This document shows, one piece after another, positions 33,437-41,608 of a DNA stretch of 64,000 bases (within the stretch, counting starts at the first letter, position 1; every line of letters begins with the position of its first letter). The stretch spans positions 397,142 through 461,141 of the forward strand of contig NZ_JBJURJ010000003.1 in NCBI RefSeq assembly GCF_046098205.1. The letters run 5' to 3'. The notes below the pieces were generated by a model, which did no database searches, was not told the origin of the DNA, and saw only the letters and a list, made by a program, of their open reading frames with translations. Source of the stretch: Paenibacillus_AR mesotrionivorans. Its GTDB lineage: Bacteria > Bacillota > Bacilli > Paenibacillales > NBRC-103111. The position numbers and the translations under genes were made by a program.

Positions 33437-34402
33437 GTGAATCCAAAGAAGGTTTCATTGGCTTATAAAAAATATACAAATAATTATATAAAGGGAAATT
33501 TAATTCAAAGGTCTAAAGAGAATTATGCAGACATTATAAGTGAAATTACAGACATCATCGAATCGGATAACACGGAAAAGGATTATATCTTGTCAATCGA
33601 TCTGGGCACGATTTATACGTACTATTCGCGAACATGGAAGGAGGATGTATTGCTCCAAAACAGGAATCGGAGTGAAGCCCTCAAACTGATGTATATGTCC
33701 ACATTTTATCAGTGCATCACTCAGGAACTGTATGAACTCGGCATTCCCGATTACGCATTTAGTGATGTCGTCGCAGCCCTGATTCATTTTACAATGTTTG
33801 GATGGGAGAAGGAAGAGCAAATCCTGTTCGACTTTATTGCAGAGCATCTTGACGGGAAAATAATGAAGGCGAATGATTGGAACAAGCATGTCTGGTTTTT
33901 GCTGGAGCTCTACCTCCAATACCGAAACAAGACCCTATGGGGCATAAATCAGCATGTACATAGAACCGTCAGGGAAAAATTAGAAGCCGCAGAACGGAGA
34001 TATGAATTAATACCAGATGACCTGGGCATTTATTCAGAGGTATTGGCAAGCTGGTCCACTGCAGATGAGAAGGCGGCTGCCGATTTGATTGGCAGCATGA
34101 TTGCCTACCATTCGGAGCTGGCCTCCGATTTAGGCAATTCGATTGAATTTGGCGACTACAGGTACGGCTTTTATCCGTATGAAATCTTGTTTCTGATTCA
34201 TGTCAGGCAGAAGCAAGGGCTGCCGGTTCCCGAACAATACGAGGAGCTCTTGATGAACACAGCTGAAGCGAAGATGACATTTGAAGCTCCTGAGCCCTAT
34301 CCGCAGAAGGACCCTCTGCTGGTGCAGATCGACGGTTATCATCGCAAGCATTACCCCAAGTATGCTCTGAACCGGTATGACGATACACTTTTTGAGGAGT
34401 AG
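33437..34402 (+). CDS. Helical protein of possible immunity type
   Basis: A 321-aa acidic, mostly helical cytoplasmic protein with many Tyr, Trp and Glu residues, and no signal peptide or recognisable catalytic motif. The layout (helical repeats, SEALKLMYMSTFYQ, RYGFYPYEILFLI, a C-terminal KHYPKYAL) recalls immunity proteins of polymorphic toxins such as Imm49 or PoNi, but I cannot decide between them. GTG at 33437 has AAGGAGGG 6 nt upstream; a GTG at 33407 has none. It is followed by a second immunity-like gene. Confidence 0.6.
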   Translation: MNPKKVSLAYKKYTNNYIKGNLIQRSKENYADIISEITDIIESDNTEKDYILSIDLGTIYTYYSRTWKEDVLLQNRNRSEALKLMYMSTFYQCITQELYELGIPDYAFSDVVAALIHFTMFGWEKEEQILFDFIAEHLDGKIMKANDWNKHVWFLLELYLQYRNKTLWGINQHVHRTVREKLEAAERRYELIPDDLGIYSEVLASWSTADEKAAADLIGSMIAYHSELASDLGNSIEFGDYRYGFYPYEILFLIHVRQKQGLPVPEQYEELLMNTAEAKMTFEAPEPYPQKDPLLVQIDGYHRKHYPKYALNRYDDTLFEE

Positions 34403-34418
34403 AAAGGGGAGCATTCCT

Positions 34419-34880
34419 ATGTTAATCGATGAAGAAATCCTAATGATTTTGCTTGAAAACAAGGATGAGGTAGAATTTGTGCTGGAGGATCGCGACAATC
34501 CTGACTTTTATGATGATTTCCTGAAAGAAGCGCATTCTTTGGGTATCTTTCTGTTTATTGATTATAAGGGTGAGGAAGGCAATGAAATCGTCAATTTTAT
34601 TATTGATTATGAGGAAACCCACAACATAGAGCTGGCAACAGAGGACGAACTCGAGGAGCTTGGGGAGTATGAATACGATTTTTTCCCGGATAAAATCAAA
34701 GCGGCCAATGCATGCTTATTCACTAAAGGGTATGGTTTATTCGTCTTGCCCTCATTCAGCGACTTCTACATCCTGTTTATCTCCCGTTTGGAGAACAAGG
34801 AAAAATTAACCGGAACCGAGCTCTTTGACGACGAGTCGATCCCGCCCGGGGAAAGATGTATTCAATATTTTTACGAGTAA
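34419..34880 (+). CDS. DUF6630-like acidic protein
   Basis: A 153-aa very acidic protein. ILMILLENKDEVEFVLE at the N-terminus, FIDYKGEEGNEIVNFI in the middle and an ELGEYEYDFFP segment fit my recollection of DUF6630-type proteins, which are often found among immunity genes. The ATG at 34419 follows AAAGGGGAG. It is separated from the upstream gene by 16 nt, so the two are co-transcribed. No toxin gene is nearby. Confidence 0.6.
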   Translation: MLIDEEILMILLENKDEVEFVLEDRDNPDFYDDFLKEAHSLGIFLFIDYKGEEGNEIVNFIIDYEETHNIELATEDELEELGEYEYDFFPDKIKAANACLFTKGYGLFVLPSFSDFYILFISRLENKEKLTGTELFDDESIPPGERCIQYFYE

Positions 34881-34956
34881 AAGGTTAAAAATGGCAGCCC
34901 TTCCCTTAATGGAGGAGAAGCGGCTGCCCTTCCATCTGCCTGTAAACCTCCACGAA

Positions 34957-36342
34957 TTATTCCTGTTCTGGGAGTTCCCCTTCCATAATCTCGTCCACAT
35001 GCTCGATAATCTGACGCAGAAGCGCCTTTTTTGTCCGCAGCGGCTCTTCCTCATACAGCTTCTCCAGGAACTGAACGAATGCCTCCCGGCTGGGCACACC
35101 GCAGACCTTAATCGGCTTAAGCGTGTACCACCCATAAGCTGGAATTGTGTCATGCTGCTGCTCCCGAAGCATATCGTCCAAAGCCTGCAGGAGAGTCAGC
35201 CTCTGCCGCATATCGCCACCCGCCCATTGTTTCACATCCGCCCAGTCCGGGCGGGAATAAGCATATAATCGGGACCAGCCCTCAGCAGCGGGTAAGCGGC
35301 TGTATTCCTCCATCCATCCGATTACGCTGCGGTGCTGGAAGGGCGCCAAATGCTCAAAAGCATCGTACCCGCTCATTTTGCCGTCCGTTTCCTGCTCCAA
35401 AAATGTCATCACCCGGCGGCAGCCCTCCTCCAAGGGCAAGCAGCGGACCGTCAGGTATGAGCGTGTCTCTGCTGTCAGAAGCGGCTCTGACTCCTCCCAA
35501 AGCCCGCGCACCCATTGAGCTGCATAGCTTCCCAGTCCTTCCCCGACAATCCGGCTGAGCGCGATCCTCTCGTCCGGTGTGCTTTCCGGCAGCTGCTGCA
35601 GGACCAGCCGGAATACATCCGCAGCCGGGAATCGGCGGAGCCCCTCCGTTTCCCGGGCTCTCACTGCCCCGTGATACTTGATATAAGTGAACAGCGAATC
35701 CAGCGTGCGTGACGCCTCCTCAATCTGTAGACTTTGGAACGTGGCAAACCAGTCTTTCCACCGCCGTGCCTGCGCCGAACCCGTATCCAGACCGTCCGGT
35801 CCCAGGAACGCCTCGTACTGCCACAGCTCAGAGCCGATGCAGGACAGCTCCGTCATTCGCTTCACATACTCCTGAAAGCTTGGAGCAAGGAGGCGTACCT
35901 CGTCCGTCTCGTGCTCCCAATAAACCACAGGTGGTTCTCCCGCTGCTTCCTGATTCATATCCAGTGCCAGCATATCCCCATTGCCGGCCTGTCCGAAAAC
36001 CATCATGCCTGCAAGCCCCTCACATCCGCTTGCTTCGGCGCTGTCCTCCTGCCAATACTCCAGTTCCTCCAGGCTCCAGCCCAATTCTCCGGAGAAAATC
36101 TCCTTGAACTCCTCCGGCAGAATGGCCTCGTCAGGCAGCGACCATCTGAAGTACAGCTTGCGGGTATGCTCCGCCAGCAGTTCTCTTAATGAAGCAGGGA
36201 TGAGCACTCCCAGCTCCTGCTCCTTATCATGAAGCTCCTCCGGTAGAGCAGGCGGCTCCAGCTCCAGCTCCTGAATATCTCCTCCCTGCTCGCGGACCTT
36301 ATTCAGCACTTCGTTCCACGCCTCTACCCATTTTGTAAACAT
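34957..36342 (-). CDS. SMI1/KNR4-type protein with long C-terminal extension
   Basis: A 461-aa protein. The N-terminal 170 residues have the SMI1/KNR4 pattern: LPEELHDKEQELGVLIPASLRELLAEH, then GMMVFGQAGNGDMLALDMNQ and PPVVYWEHETDEVRLLAPSFQEYV. The C-terminal 290 residues are helical and unassigned. SMI1/KNR4 domains act in many bacteria as immunity proteins of contact-dependent or type VII toxins. The gene is convergent with the two plus-strand genes and lies 35 bp downstream of a further immunity-like gene on its own strand. Confidence 0.75.
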   Translation of the reverse strand: MFTKWVEAWNEVLNKVREQGGDIQELELEPPALPEELHDKEQELGVLIPASLRELLAEHTRKLYFRWSLPDEAILPEEFKEIFSGELGWSLEELEYWQEDSAEASGCEGLAGMMVFGQAGNGDMLALDMNQEAAGEPPVVYWEHETDEVRLLAPSFQEYVKRMTELSCIGSELWQYEAFLGPDGLDTGSAQARRWKDWFATFQSLQIEEASRTLDSLFTYIKYHGAVRARETEGLRRFPAADVFRLVLQQLPESTPDERIALSRIVGEGLGSYAAQWVRGLWEESEPLLTAETRSYLTVRCLPLEEGCRRVMTFLEQETDGKMSGYDAFEHLAPFQHRSVIGWMEEYSRLPAAEGWSRLYAYSRPDWADVKQWAGGDMRQRLTLLQALDDMLREQQHDTIPAYGWYTLKPIKVCGVPSREAFVQFLEKLYEEEPLRTKKALLRQIIEHVDEIMEGELPEQE

Positions 36343-36377
36343 GGTATTCCTCCGTTATATATCCGTTTTTCCCTTTT

Positions 36378-36932
36378 TTAAGGAGCAAAAACCTCCGGGT
36401 TATCGTTCCTCCAGGCGCCGATGCAGCCGATTAAGCAGGCCGTGTAGCTTCTCAGCACTCTATCTTCACCTTGGTCCGCATACTCTAAGGCGATATTAAT
36501 CCCCGGCTTGCGCCATGCGATAATACGACCCGTGAATCCGGGCCACTCGCATTCTTCATCCAATTGTGGCGGGCCGTACGCTGCAATCGGCTCCTCCGGG
36601 GCAGAGCTCATCGTTATCCCCTCAGGCAAGATACCGGGATAAGGCGTTTTGATCCGGTCGTCCGAACCCGGGGCAAGAAAGTGGACTGCGCCGATGATCC
36701 ATTCACCGGAATTCGTATACTCGAGTCCGGTCAGCTCATTCAGTTTGGGAGCACGGTAAATATCCATACGTATGGACGCCTTCACGCACCAGATGATGTC
36801 ATCATTGAAATAACTGCTGGGTGCCGGCATCCGCTTGACGCCATAAGGCTGCAGCAAGGCTTGAACGAGCTTGGGATGATAAGGCTGGCCCAACATGGCA
36901 ATAAGCTGAACAGCCGGTTCATTCATATACAT
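36378..36932 (-). CDS. Immunity-like protein, unknown family
   Basis: A 184-aa soluble protein. LIAMLGQPYHPKLVQALLQPYG at the N-terminus and DDIIWCVKASIRMDIYR resemble DUF6392-type proteins (pyocin-type immunity), which is a weak match by eye. The remaining part has beta-strand pattern and three Trp. It is probably co-transcribed with the SMI1/KNR4-type gene downstream. Confidence 0.55.
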   Translation of the reverse strand: MYMNEPAVQLIAMLGQPYHPKLVQALLQPYGVKRMPAPSSYFNDDIIWCVKASIRMDIYRAPKLNELTGLEYTNSGEWIIGAVHFLAPGSDDRIKTPYPGILPEGITMSSAPEEPIAAYGPPQLDEECEWPGFTGRIIAWRKPGINIALEYADQGEDRVLRSYTACLIGCIGAWRNDNPEVFAP

Positions 36933-37079
36933 ATCCAGTCCTTCCCTTCATCGGATTCTGCCTCTGGTTATTCAACTCTATTATAGCAAAAAGCACTCCC
37001 CTCTATATCCTGAGGAGTGCAGCTTGCATTTCTCTGTTCTATTATATCTCCGGCTGCCTGCCCCTAAGCCTCACTTGCT

Positions 37080-37274
37080 TCAGCGCTCATATCTGCTTCC
37101 TTCCGTAATGTTAGCCATTACATCCATGATCTCACCAGTTGTCACATTAACGATGGCCAGGTTAACCGTTGGCATTTTGTCCGTAACCTAATAGTGTGCT
37201 TGTTATGGTTTCTAAGCACCCACCATATCTCCCAGGTCATGACCGGAAAAGCATTTCCCGCTCCTGTGAGGATC
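37080..37274 (-). pseudogene. Remnant of a PepSY-like protein gene
   Basis: Two adjacent frames of the minus strand together read LTGAGNAFPVMTWEIWWVLR, NHNKHTI, then VTDKMPTVNLAIVNVTTGEI, MDVMANITEGSRYER and a stop at 37080. The first segment is cut off by an upstream stop near 37270, and a one-base shift near 37190 separates the halves. The TGEI/VNV pattern suggests a PepSY-type domain. No start or ribosome site remains. The 36933-37333 gap holds nothing else. Confidence 0.45.
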
Positions 37275-37333
37275 TAACTAAAATTCCGAAACTTTGAATA
37301 CCCTGAGAGGCGACGGGCCGTCCCCCCATACTA

Positions 37334-37528
37334 TTAGTTTCCTCCCTTTTGTATAAGCGAGGCTTCTTGTGCTGAAAGCTCCTCCAAAAGTGTATAAATG
37401 GCATCTGTCGGTATCATTACACCGCAACCTGCGCTTAATCCTAACAGCATATGAAGGTAGAATTGAACCCTCTTTTTCTCGCGAATGATTCGATCTAATT
37501 CTGAGGTTTCCAGTTTTTTTTCCTTCAT
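37334..37528 (-). CDS. Small protein coupled to MarR gene, unknown
   Basis: A 64-aa protein with a basic, charged N-terminal half, one moderately hydrophobic stretch (FYLHMLLGLSAGCGVMIP, residues about 23-40) and a helical end. Its ATG overlaps the MarR stop by 4 nt, so it is translationally coupled. It has no known family. The overlap and its own length argue that it is real. It may modulate the MarR protein, but this is only an inference from position. Confidence 0.6.
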   Translation of the reverse strand: MKEKKLETSELDRIIREKKRVQFYLHMLLGLSAGCGVMIPTDAIYTLLEELSAQEASLIQKGGN

Positions 37529-38064
37529 TGGAGCACACCCCGTACTTCCTGTCCGTAATAGGTTTCAACACGGGCCACCAAATCACTTATAAATTTCCCA
37601 ATCGTCTGCAGTTCAGCTTCCGTATAGGATTCAATGAATTGATAAAACTTTTCCTCTTTTTCTTTGTGCATCTTTTGATGCAGATGATAAACCTGTCTTC
37701 CCTTATCCGTTAAACTAAAATAAATCTCCTTACGGTTGTTATTCAATTGGCTTCTTCTAATAAAATCCATCTCCAACAGCTTGGAGGTAATATTTGTAAC
37801 GTTGCCTTTGGATAATTTCATTTTCCTTACAATCCCCGTGTGGTTGATCGGCTCATGATCACCGATACAATCCATAACGTGTACACTCGTAATATTATTG
37901 GAAAGCATGTCAATCTGATGCTTTTGGGCTTGCTCCCGAAACAAGTTACTTTCATGCTCCGTATACAATTCATTCAAGTGCAGCATTCTGATATATTGCT
38001 CATAAAGATGACCTTTAAGATGCTTTTGAAATTCCAAATGTATATTCGCCCCTCTCTTGAGCAT
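37525..38064 (-). CDS. MarR family transcriptional regulator
   Basis: A 179-aa winged-HTH protein. The recognition region is VRKMKLSKGNVTNITSKLLEMDFIRR (about residues 83-108), with the wing NRKEIYFSLTDKG. The helical dimerisation ends are longer than average. The ATG at 38064 lacks a good ribosome site; a TTG at 38037 has GAGAGGGG 11 nt upstream and is an alternative. Upstream lie a perfect inverted repeat (probable own operator) and a perfect Fur box, so the gene appears iron-responsive and autoregulated. Confidence 0.88.
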   Translation of the reverse strand: MLKRGANIHLEFQKHLKGHLYEQYIRMLHLNELYTEHESNLFREQAQKHQIDMLSNNITSVHVMDCIGDHEPINHTGIVRKMKLSKGNVTNITSKLLEMDFIRRSQLNNNRKEIYFSLTDKGRQVYHLHQKMHKEKEEKFYQFIESYTEAELQTIGKFISDLVARVETYYGQEVRGVLQ

Positions 38065-38090
38065 TTAAGACTCAGAGCCTATGCTGTAAT

Positions 38091-38142
38091 TTTGTTCAAG
38101 ACTGAACAAAAAAATCATAACATAATTGATAATGATTATCAA
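38091..38142 (-). promoter_or_regulatory. MarR operator and perfect Fur box
   Basis: TTTGTTCA-AGAC-TGAACAAA (38091-38110) is a perfect 8-bp inverted repeat, the size of MarR operators. TGATAATGATTATCA (38128-38142) matches all positions of the 7-1-7 Fur consensus. Both precede the marR start. Confidence 0.75.
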
Positions 38143-38162
38143 TATCATTTTAACGATATAAT

Positions 38163-38208
38163 AAAAAAGTCCACAATGATGTACAGTGTACACCTTCATG
38201 GACTTTTT
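38163..38208. terminator. Bidirectional terminator
   Basis: AAAAAGTCCA...TGGACTTTTT forms a long hairpin, with GATGTACA/TGTACACC pairing inside. It ends the small membrane-protein transcript just before the MarR promoter. Confidence 0.75.
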
Positions 38209-38244
38209 GCGATATGCCGCCGAGAGGACTCGTACGGTGACTTT

Positions 38245-38592
38245 TTAGACAGCCCCTTCGCTTTTTTTGCGTCTGAAAGATAAAAGGGTAGCGACGAATT
38301 GAACCAATAGGATCGGAAAAAATAAGCTCCAAATGCTTGGAATGGAAGCAATGGAGAGATAGAGGGAATAGGGCGCCAGCCAGACCAAAGAAATGGTCAT
38401 AAGCAAGCGAAGGCCAAGCCAGATTGAAATGGCCATAACGCCTGAAGGTAATAGGAGCATGAGGACCACAATCACTGTTGTGCTGCTGGATACCTCCTGC
38501 TCACTGTAAGGGTTAGCAAACAGAAAAAAGAAGCTTAACCCAATACCCAGTATGGATAAGAAAAAGGCTGGCCACCTCATACCAGGACTCAA
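38245..38592 (-). CDS. Small membrane protein, unknown
   Basis: A 115-aa protein with three or four hydrophobic segments (about residues 8-25, 35-55, 60-80 and 85-105) and a basic C-terminus (FRRKKSEGAV). I do not recognise it. The TTG at 38592 is chosen because AGGAGGT lies 7 nt upstream; an ATG 12 nt later and one 42 nt earlier are alternatives. It follows the serine dehydratase operon's strand but lies downstream of it with its own signals. Confidence 0.6.
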   Translation of the reverse strand: MSPGMRWPAFFLSILGIGLSFFFLFANPYSEQEVSSSTTVIVVLMLLLPSGVMAISIWLGLRLLMTISLVWLAPYSLYLSIASIPSIWSLFFPILLVQFVATLLSFRRKKSEGAV

Positions 38593-38686
38593 ATGCCCCA
38601 CCTCCTGTTCATGGGAAGCTACATTATTCCACAAAAGAACATCCCTTCTGTCAACAACAGCTAGGGACGTTCTTCAATCGTAGCAT

Positions 38687-39892
38687 TTAACTGTCCATTC
38701 TGTAAAGCTTGGCGAGCCCGCCCTCAGAAGTTTCGCGGTAACGACTGTTCATATCCAGGCCTGTCTCATACATGGTCTGCACAACCAGATCAAAAGAAAT
38801 CTTACGGGTACCAGACAAGAACTTGGCCAGGCTCAGCGCATTGATCGCCCGCATCGCACCCACAGCATTACGCTCAATGCAAGGGATCTGAACAAGACCG
38901 TTAATCGGATCACAGGTTAACCCCAAGTGGTGCTCCATGGCAACCTCCGCCGCATATTCAATCTGGTCGATCTCCATACCAGACAGTTCTGCCAGTGCAG
39001 CCGATGCCATAGAGCAAGCCGTGCCAACCTCCGCCTGGCAGCCACACTGAGCACCGCTGATGGAGGCGTTCTGCTTGACCAGATTGCCAATGAGCCCGCC
39101 AACGGCCAGAGCACGAAGTACCTGCTCATCCGGGACCTGCATCTTTTCCTGCATATAACGAAGCGCAGCCGGCACGACACCGCTTGCCCCGCAGGTCGGA
39201 GCCGTTACGACTGTGCCCGCGGCGGCATTCTGTTCATTGACGGCGAATGCGTAAGCGCTGACGATCCTGTTCTCCCTCGTCTCCGGGCTCTCATCCATAT
39301 GCTGCTGTTGAAGATATTTCGCCTTGCGTTCAACCTGGAGACCACCCTCCAGAATACCTGTGACGGAAAGTCCTTCATCGATGGAACGCTTCATCGTTTC
39401 CCAGATTCCTTGGAGAAAACCCCAGATCTGTTTGCCTTCACACTGCTCCACATAATCGCTTAGGCGGATATGATTCGCTTTACAAAGGGTACTGATTGCT
39501 GCGAAGCTGTTCTCCGGGTAGACCTCAGGCCCAAGCGTCTCCTCCCGTCCCTCAATAACGATATCACCGCCGCCGATACTGACAGCACGCATGGATGTGG
39601 TTTGCCGCCCGTCTTTGTAAGCGAACAAGTCCATGGTATTGGGATGGGGCAGAACAAAATCGGCTTGTGGAACAAATTGAATCTCGGTCCGAACGGGTGA
39701 CAGTGCTCTAATAATAGCCTTGTCCGTCATATGACCTCTGCCTGTTTTGGCAAGAGAACCATAAATCAATGCCTTAAATTGATCTGCGTCATCATTTTCA
39801 GATTTGAAGATTCTGGCCGCTTTCTCCGGCCCCATAGTATGGGAGCTGGATGGCCCACTGCCAATCTTATAGAGTTCAGTCAACGATCTCAT
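38687..39892 (-). CDS. sdaA: L-serine ammonia-lyase, single-chain iron-sulfur type
   Basis: A 401-aa [4Fe-4S] L-serine dehydratase that makes pyruvate and ammonia. The beta domain starts SLTELYKIGSGPSSSHTMGP, like E. coli SdaA, which fixes the start at 39892. Cluster cysteines are in APTCGASGV, AQCGCQAEVGTACSM and LTCDPI. Firmicutes more often split it into SdaAA and SdaAB; here it is the single-chain form. Its start lies 22 nt after the stop of the second crotonase gene, so it is the last gene of the four-gene operon. Confidence 0.93.
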   Translation of the reverse strand: MRSLTELYKIGSGPSSSHTMGPEKAARIFKSENDDADQFKALIYGSLAKTGRGHMTDKAIIRALSPVRTEIQFVPQADFVLPHPNTMDLFAYKDGRQTTSMRAVSIGGGDIVIEGREETLGPEVYPENSFAAISTLCKANHIRLSDYVEQCEGKQIWGFLQGIWETMKRSIDEGLSVTGILEGGLQVERKAKYLQQQHMDESPETRENRIVSAYAFAVNEQNAAAGTVVTAPTCGASGVVPAALRYMQEKMQVPDEQVLRALAVGGLIGNLVKQNASISGAQCGCQAEVGTACSMASAALAELSGMEIDQIEYAAEVAMEHHLGLTCDPINGLVQIPCIERNAVGAMRAINALSLAKFLSGTRKISFDLVVQTMYETGLDMNSRYRETSEGGLAKLYRMDS

Positions 39893-39914
39893 AGCACCCA
39901 TACATCCTTTCTGG

Positions 39915-40751
39915 CTACCGCCCATTCCTCTGAAAGCGTTCCTTGATTTTCATCAGCCTTTCATGAATACCCTCTTCATCCATGGCCATGTCAACCAATT
40001 GGTGAGTGAGTTGGAGACCCTGATCATGGGCAAGAGCTTTTTTCCACGGGTGTGCTGCAATCGAATGTGTAAGATGTCTTACAGAGCGGGGGGCCTGCAT
40101 GATCATCTCTGCCAGCTCCCACGCACGGGGAAGAAGCTGTTCACGAGGCAGCACCTCACTGACCAGACCGAGGTTTAATGCCGCTTCGGCATCAATGTTC
40201 ATCCCCGTGTATGCGTGAATGGCCGCATTCTTGGTTCCCAATATCTTTTGCAGGGTTAAGACAATTCCATCTCCAGGCGGTACACCGCCCAGATAATGGG
40301 CATCGAAAAACGCTGTGTCCTCCGCACAAAGGGTAATATCACAAAGTGTCCCCAGCTGCCAGTGTGAGCCTGTGCCATTGAACACCCCAATAGTGGGGAT
40401 GTCGAAGCAATGAATCATATTTTCAACCATTCGGAGTGACTCATGGTACATTTCCACTTTCCGGCTATTCGGCCAATCTATGAATTTGGTTGTCCAGACC
40501 TCAGGATTACCAATCTGCCACAACTCTCCTGTCCCTGTAAGGATCATCACCTCATTCTCAGGATCACGGCCAATATCTGACCATACATGACCATATGCTG
40601 TTTGGACCGGCCAGTCGAATTGTAACGTTCCCCCATTAGTGTGCATGCGCACTTCGAGGATGCCATTACGGCGGGTCATGGAAAATAAGTCCTTGTACTT
40701 CTCCGAGTATTCTTCGAATCGCGTAGGTCCCGCCATCTGTCTATTGAGCAT
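39915..40751 (-). CDS. 6-oxocamphor-hydrolase-like crotonase, copy 2
   Basis: A 278-aa crotonase-superfamily protein with the opening FEEYSEKYKDLFSMTRRNGILEVRMHT and the ELLPRAWELAEMIMQ C-terminal segment seen in 6-oxocamphor hydrolase (OCH). The His and Asp positions used by OCH for retro-Claisen C-C cleavage are all present: His in GTGSHWQLGTL, His in FFDAHYLGG, Asp in PPGDGIVL. So it should cleave a beta-diketone rather than hydrate an enoyl-CoA. The start overlaps the stop of the first copy by 11 nt. It is clearly a paralogue of that gene (about 60-65% identical by eye). Confidence 0.8.
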   Translation of the reverse strand: MLNRQMAGPTRFEEYSEKYKDLFSMTRRNGILEVRMHTNGGTLQFDWPVQTAYGHVWSDIGRDPENEVMILTGTGELWQIGNPEVWTTKFIDWPNSRKVEMYHESLRMVENMIHCFDIPTIGVFNGTGSHWQLGTLCDITLCAEDTAFFDAHYLGGVPPGDGIVLTLQKILGTKNAAIHAYTGMNIDAEAALNLGLVSEVLPREQLLPRAWELAEMIMQAPRSVRHLTHSIAAHPWKKALAHDQGLQLTHQLVDMAMDEEGIHERLMKIKERFQRNGR

Positions 40752-41580
40752 CTTTGCCCATTAGACGTCCTTGCATTTTCTTCAGCCGCTCCAGAGCTCC
40801 TTCTTCATCAATGGCCATGTCGTACATTTGGTGGGCAAGCTGGAACCCTTGATCACTCACCAAAGCTTGCTTCCATGGACGGGAAATAATGGAATGGGAC
40901 AAATGTCTAGTTGAACGCGGTGCCTGCATAATCATCTCCGCCAGCTCCCATGCCCGGGGAAGAAGCTCTTCGCGGGGCAGGACTTCACTAACGATACCCA
41001 GGTCCAAGGCGGTTTGACCATTGATATTCTTGCCGGTGTATGCGTAGTATGCTGCTTTCTTGAAACCGATCATGTTCTGCAGTGTAAGCAGCATTCCATC
41101 TCCGGGAGGTGTGCCTCCCAGATAATGCGGATCAAAAAAGTCCGCGTCTTCTGTACAAATGGTGATATCACAAAGCGTTGCAAGCTCACAGTGCGTTCCC
41201 GGCCCGTTGACCGCCCCGATGGTCGGGATGTCAATGCAGAAGATCAAATTCTCAAGCAGTCTCAGCGATTCATGATACTGTTCAAGCTTCTTTTGCTTCG
41301 GCCAATCCATAAATTTCGTATTCCAGACCTCCGGATCCCCGATTACCCATTTATCCCCTGTTCCAGAAATAATCATAACCTCGTTCTCAGGGTCGCGGCC
41401 AATATCTGACCATGCATGGGACCATGCCGTATGAGCTTCCCAGGAATGCTTGTACGGTCCTCCGTCGGTGTGCAGCCGCACTTCGATGATTCCGTCACGA
41501 CGGGTCATTAATAGAAATTCCTTGTATTTCTCCGAGTACTCTTCAAATTTAGTCGGTCCAATCATACGTCTCTCCGTCAT
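40741..41580 (-). CDS. 6-oxocamphor-hydrolase-like crotonase, copy 1
   Basis: A 279-aa paralogue of the next gene. The OCH-like catalytic residues are His in GPGTHCELATL, His in FFDPHYLGGTP and Asp in PPGDGMLL. The oxyanion-hole region differs from the classical enoyl-CoA hydratase (no G-x-G-F near the first loop, GDKWVIG instead). AGGAGGTATTGAA lies just before the ATG. It is preceded by the M20 amidohydrolase gene with a 28-nt gap. The pair may form a hetero-oligomer or have two substrates. Confidence 0.82.
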   Translation of the reverse strand: MTERRMIGPTKFEEYSEKYKEFLLMTRRDGIIEVRLHTDGGPYKHSWEAHTAWSHAWSDIGRDPENEVMIISGTGDKWVIGDPEVWNTKFMDWPKQKKLEQYHESLRLLENLIFCIDIPTIGAVNGPGTHCELATLCDITICTEDADFFDPHYLGGTPPGDGMLLTLQNMIGFKKAAYYAYTGKNINGQTALDLGIVSEVLPREELLPRAWELAEMIMQAPRSTRHLSHSIISRPWKQALVSDQGFQLAHQMYDMAIDEEGALERLKKMQGRLMGKDAQ

Positions 41581-41608
41581 TTCAATACCTCCTAGTTTGG
41601 TTTAAAAC

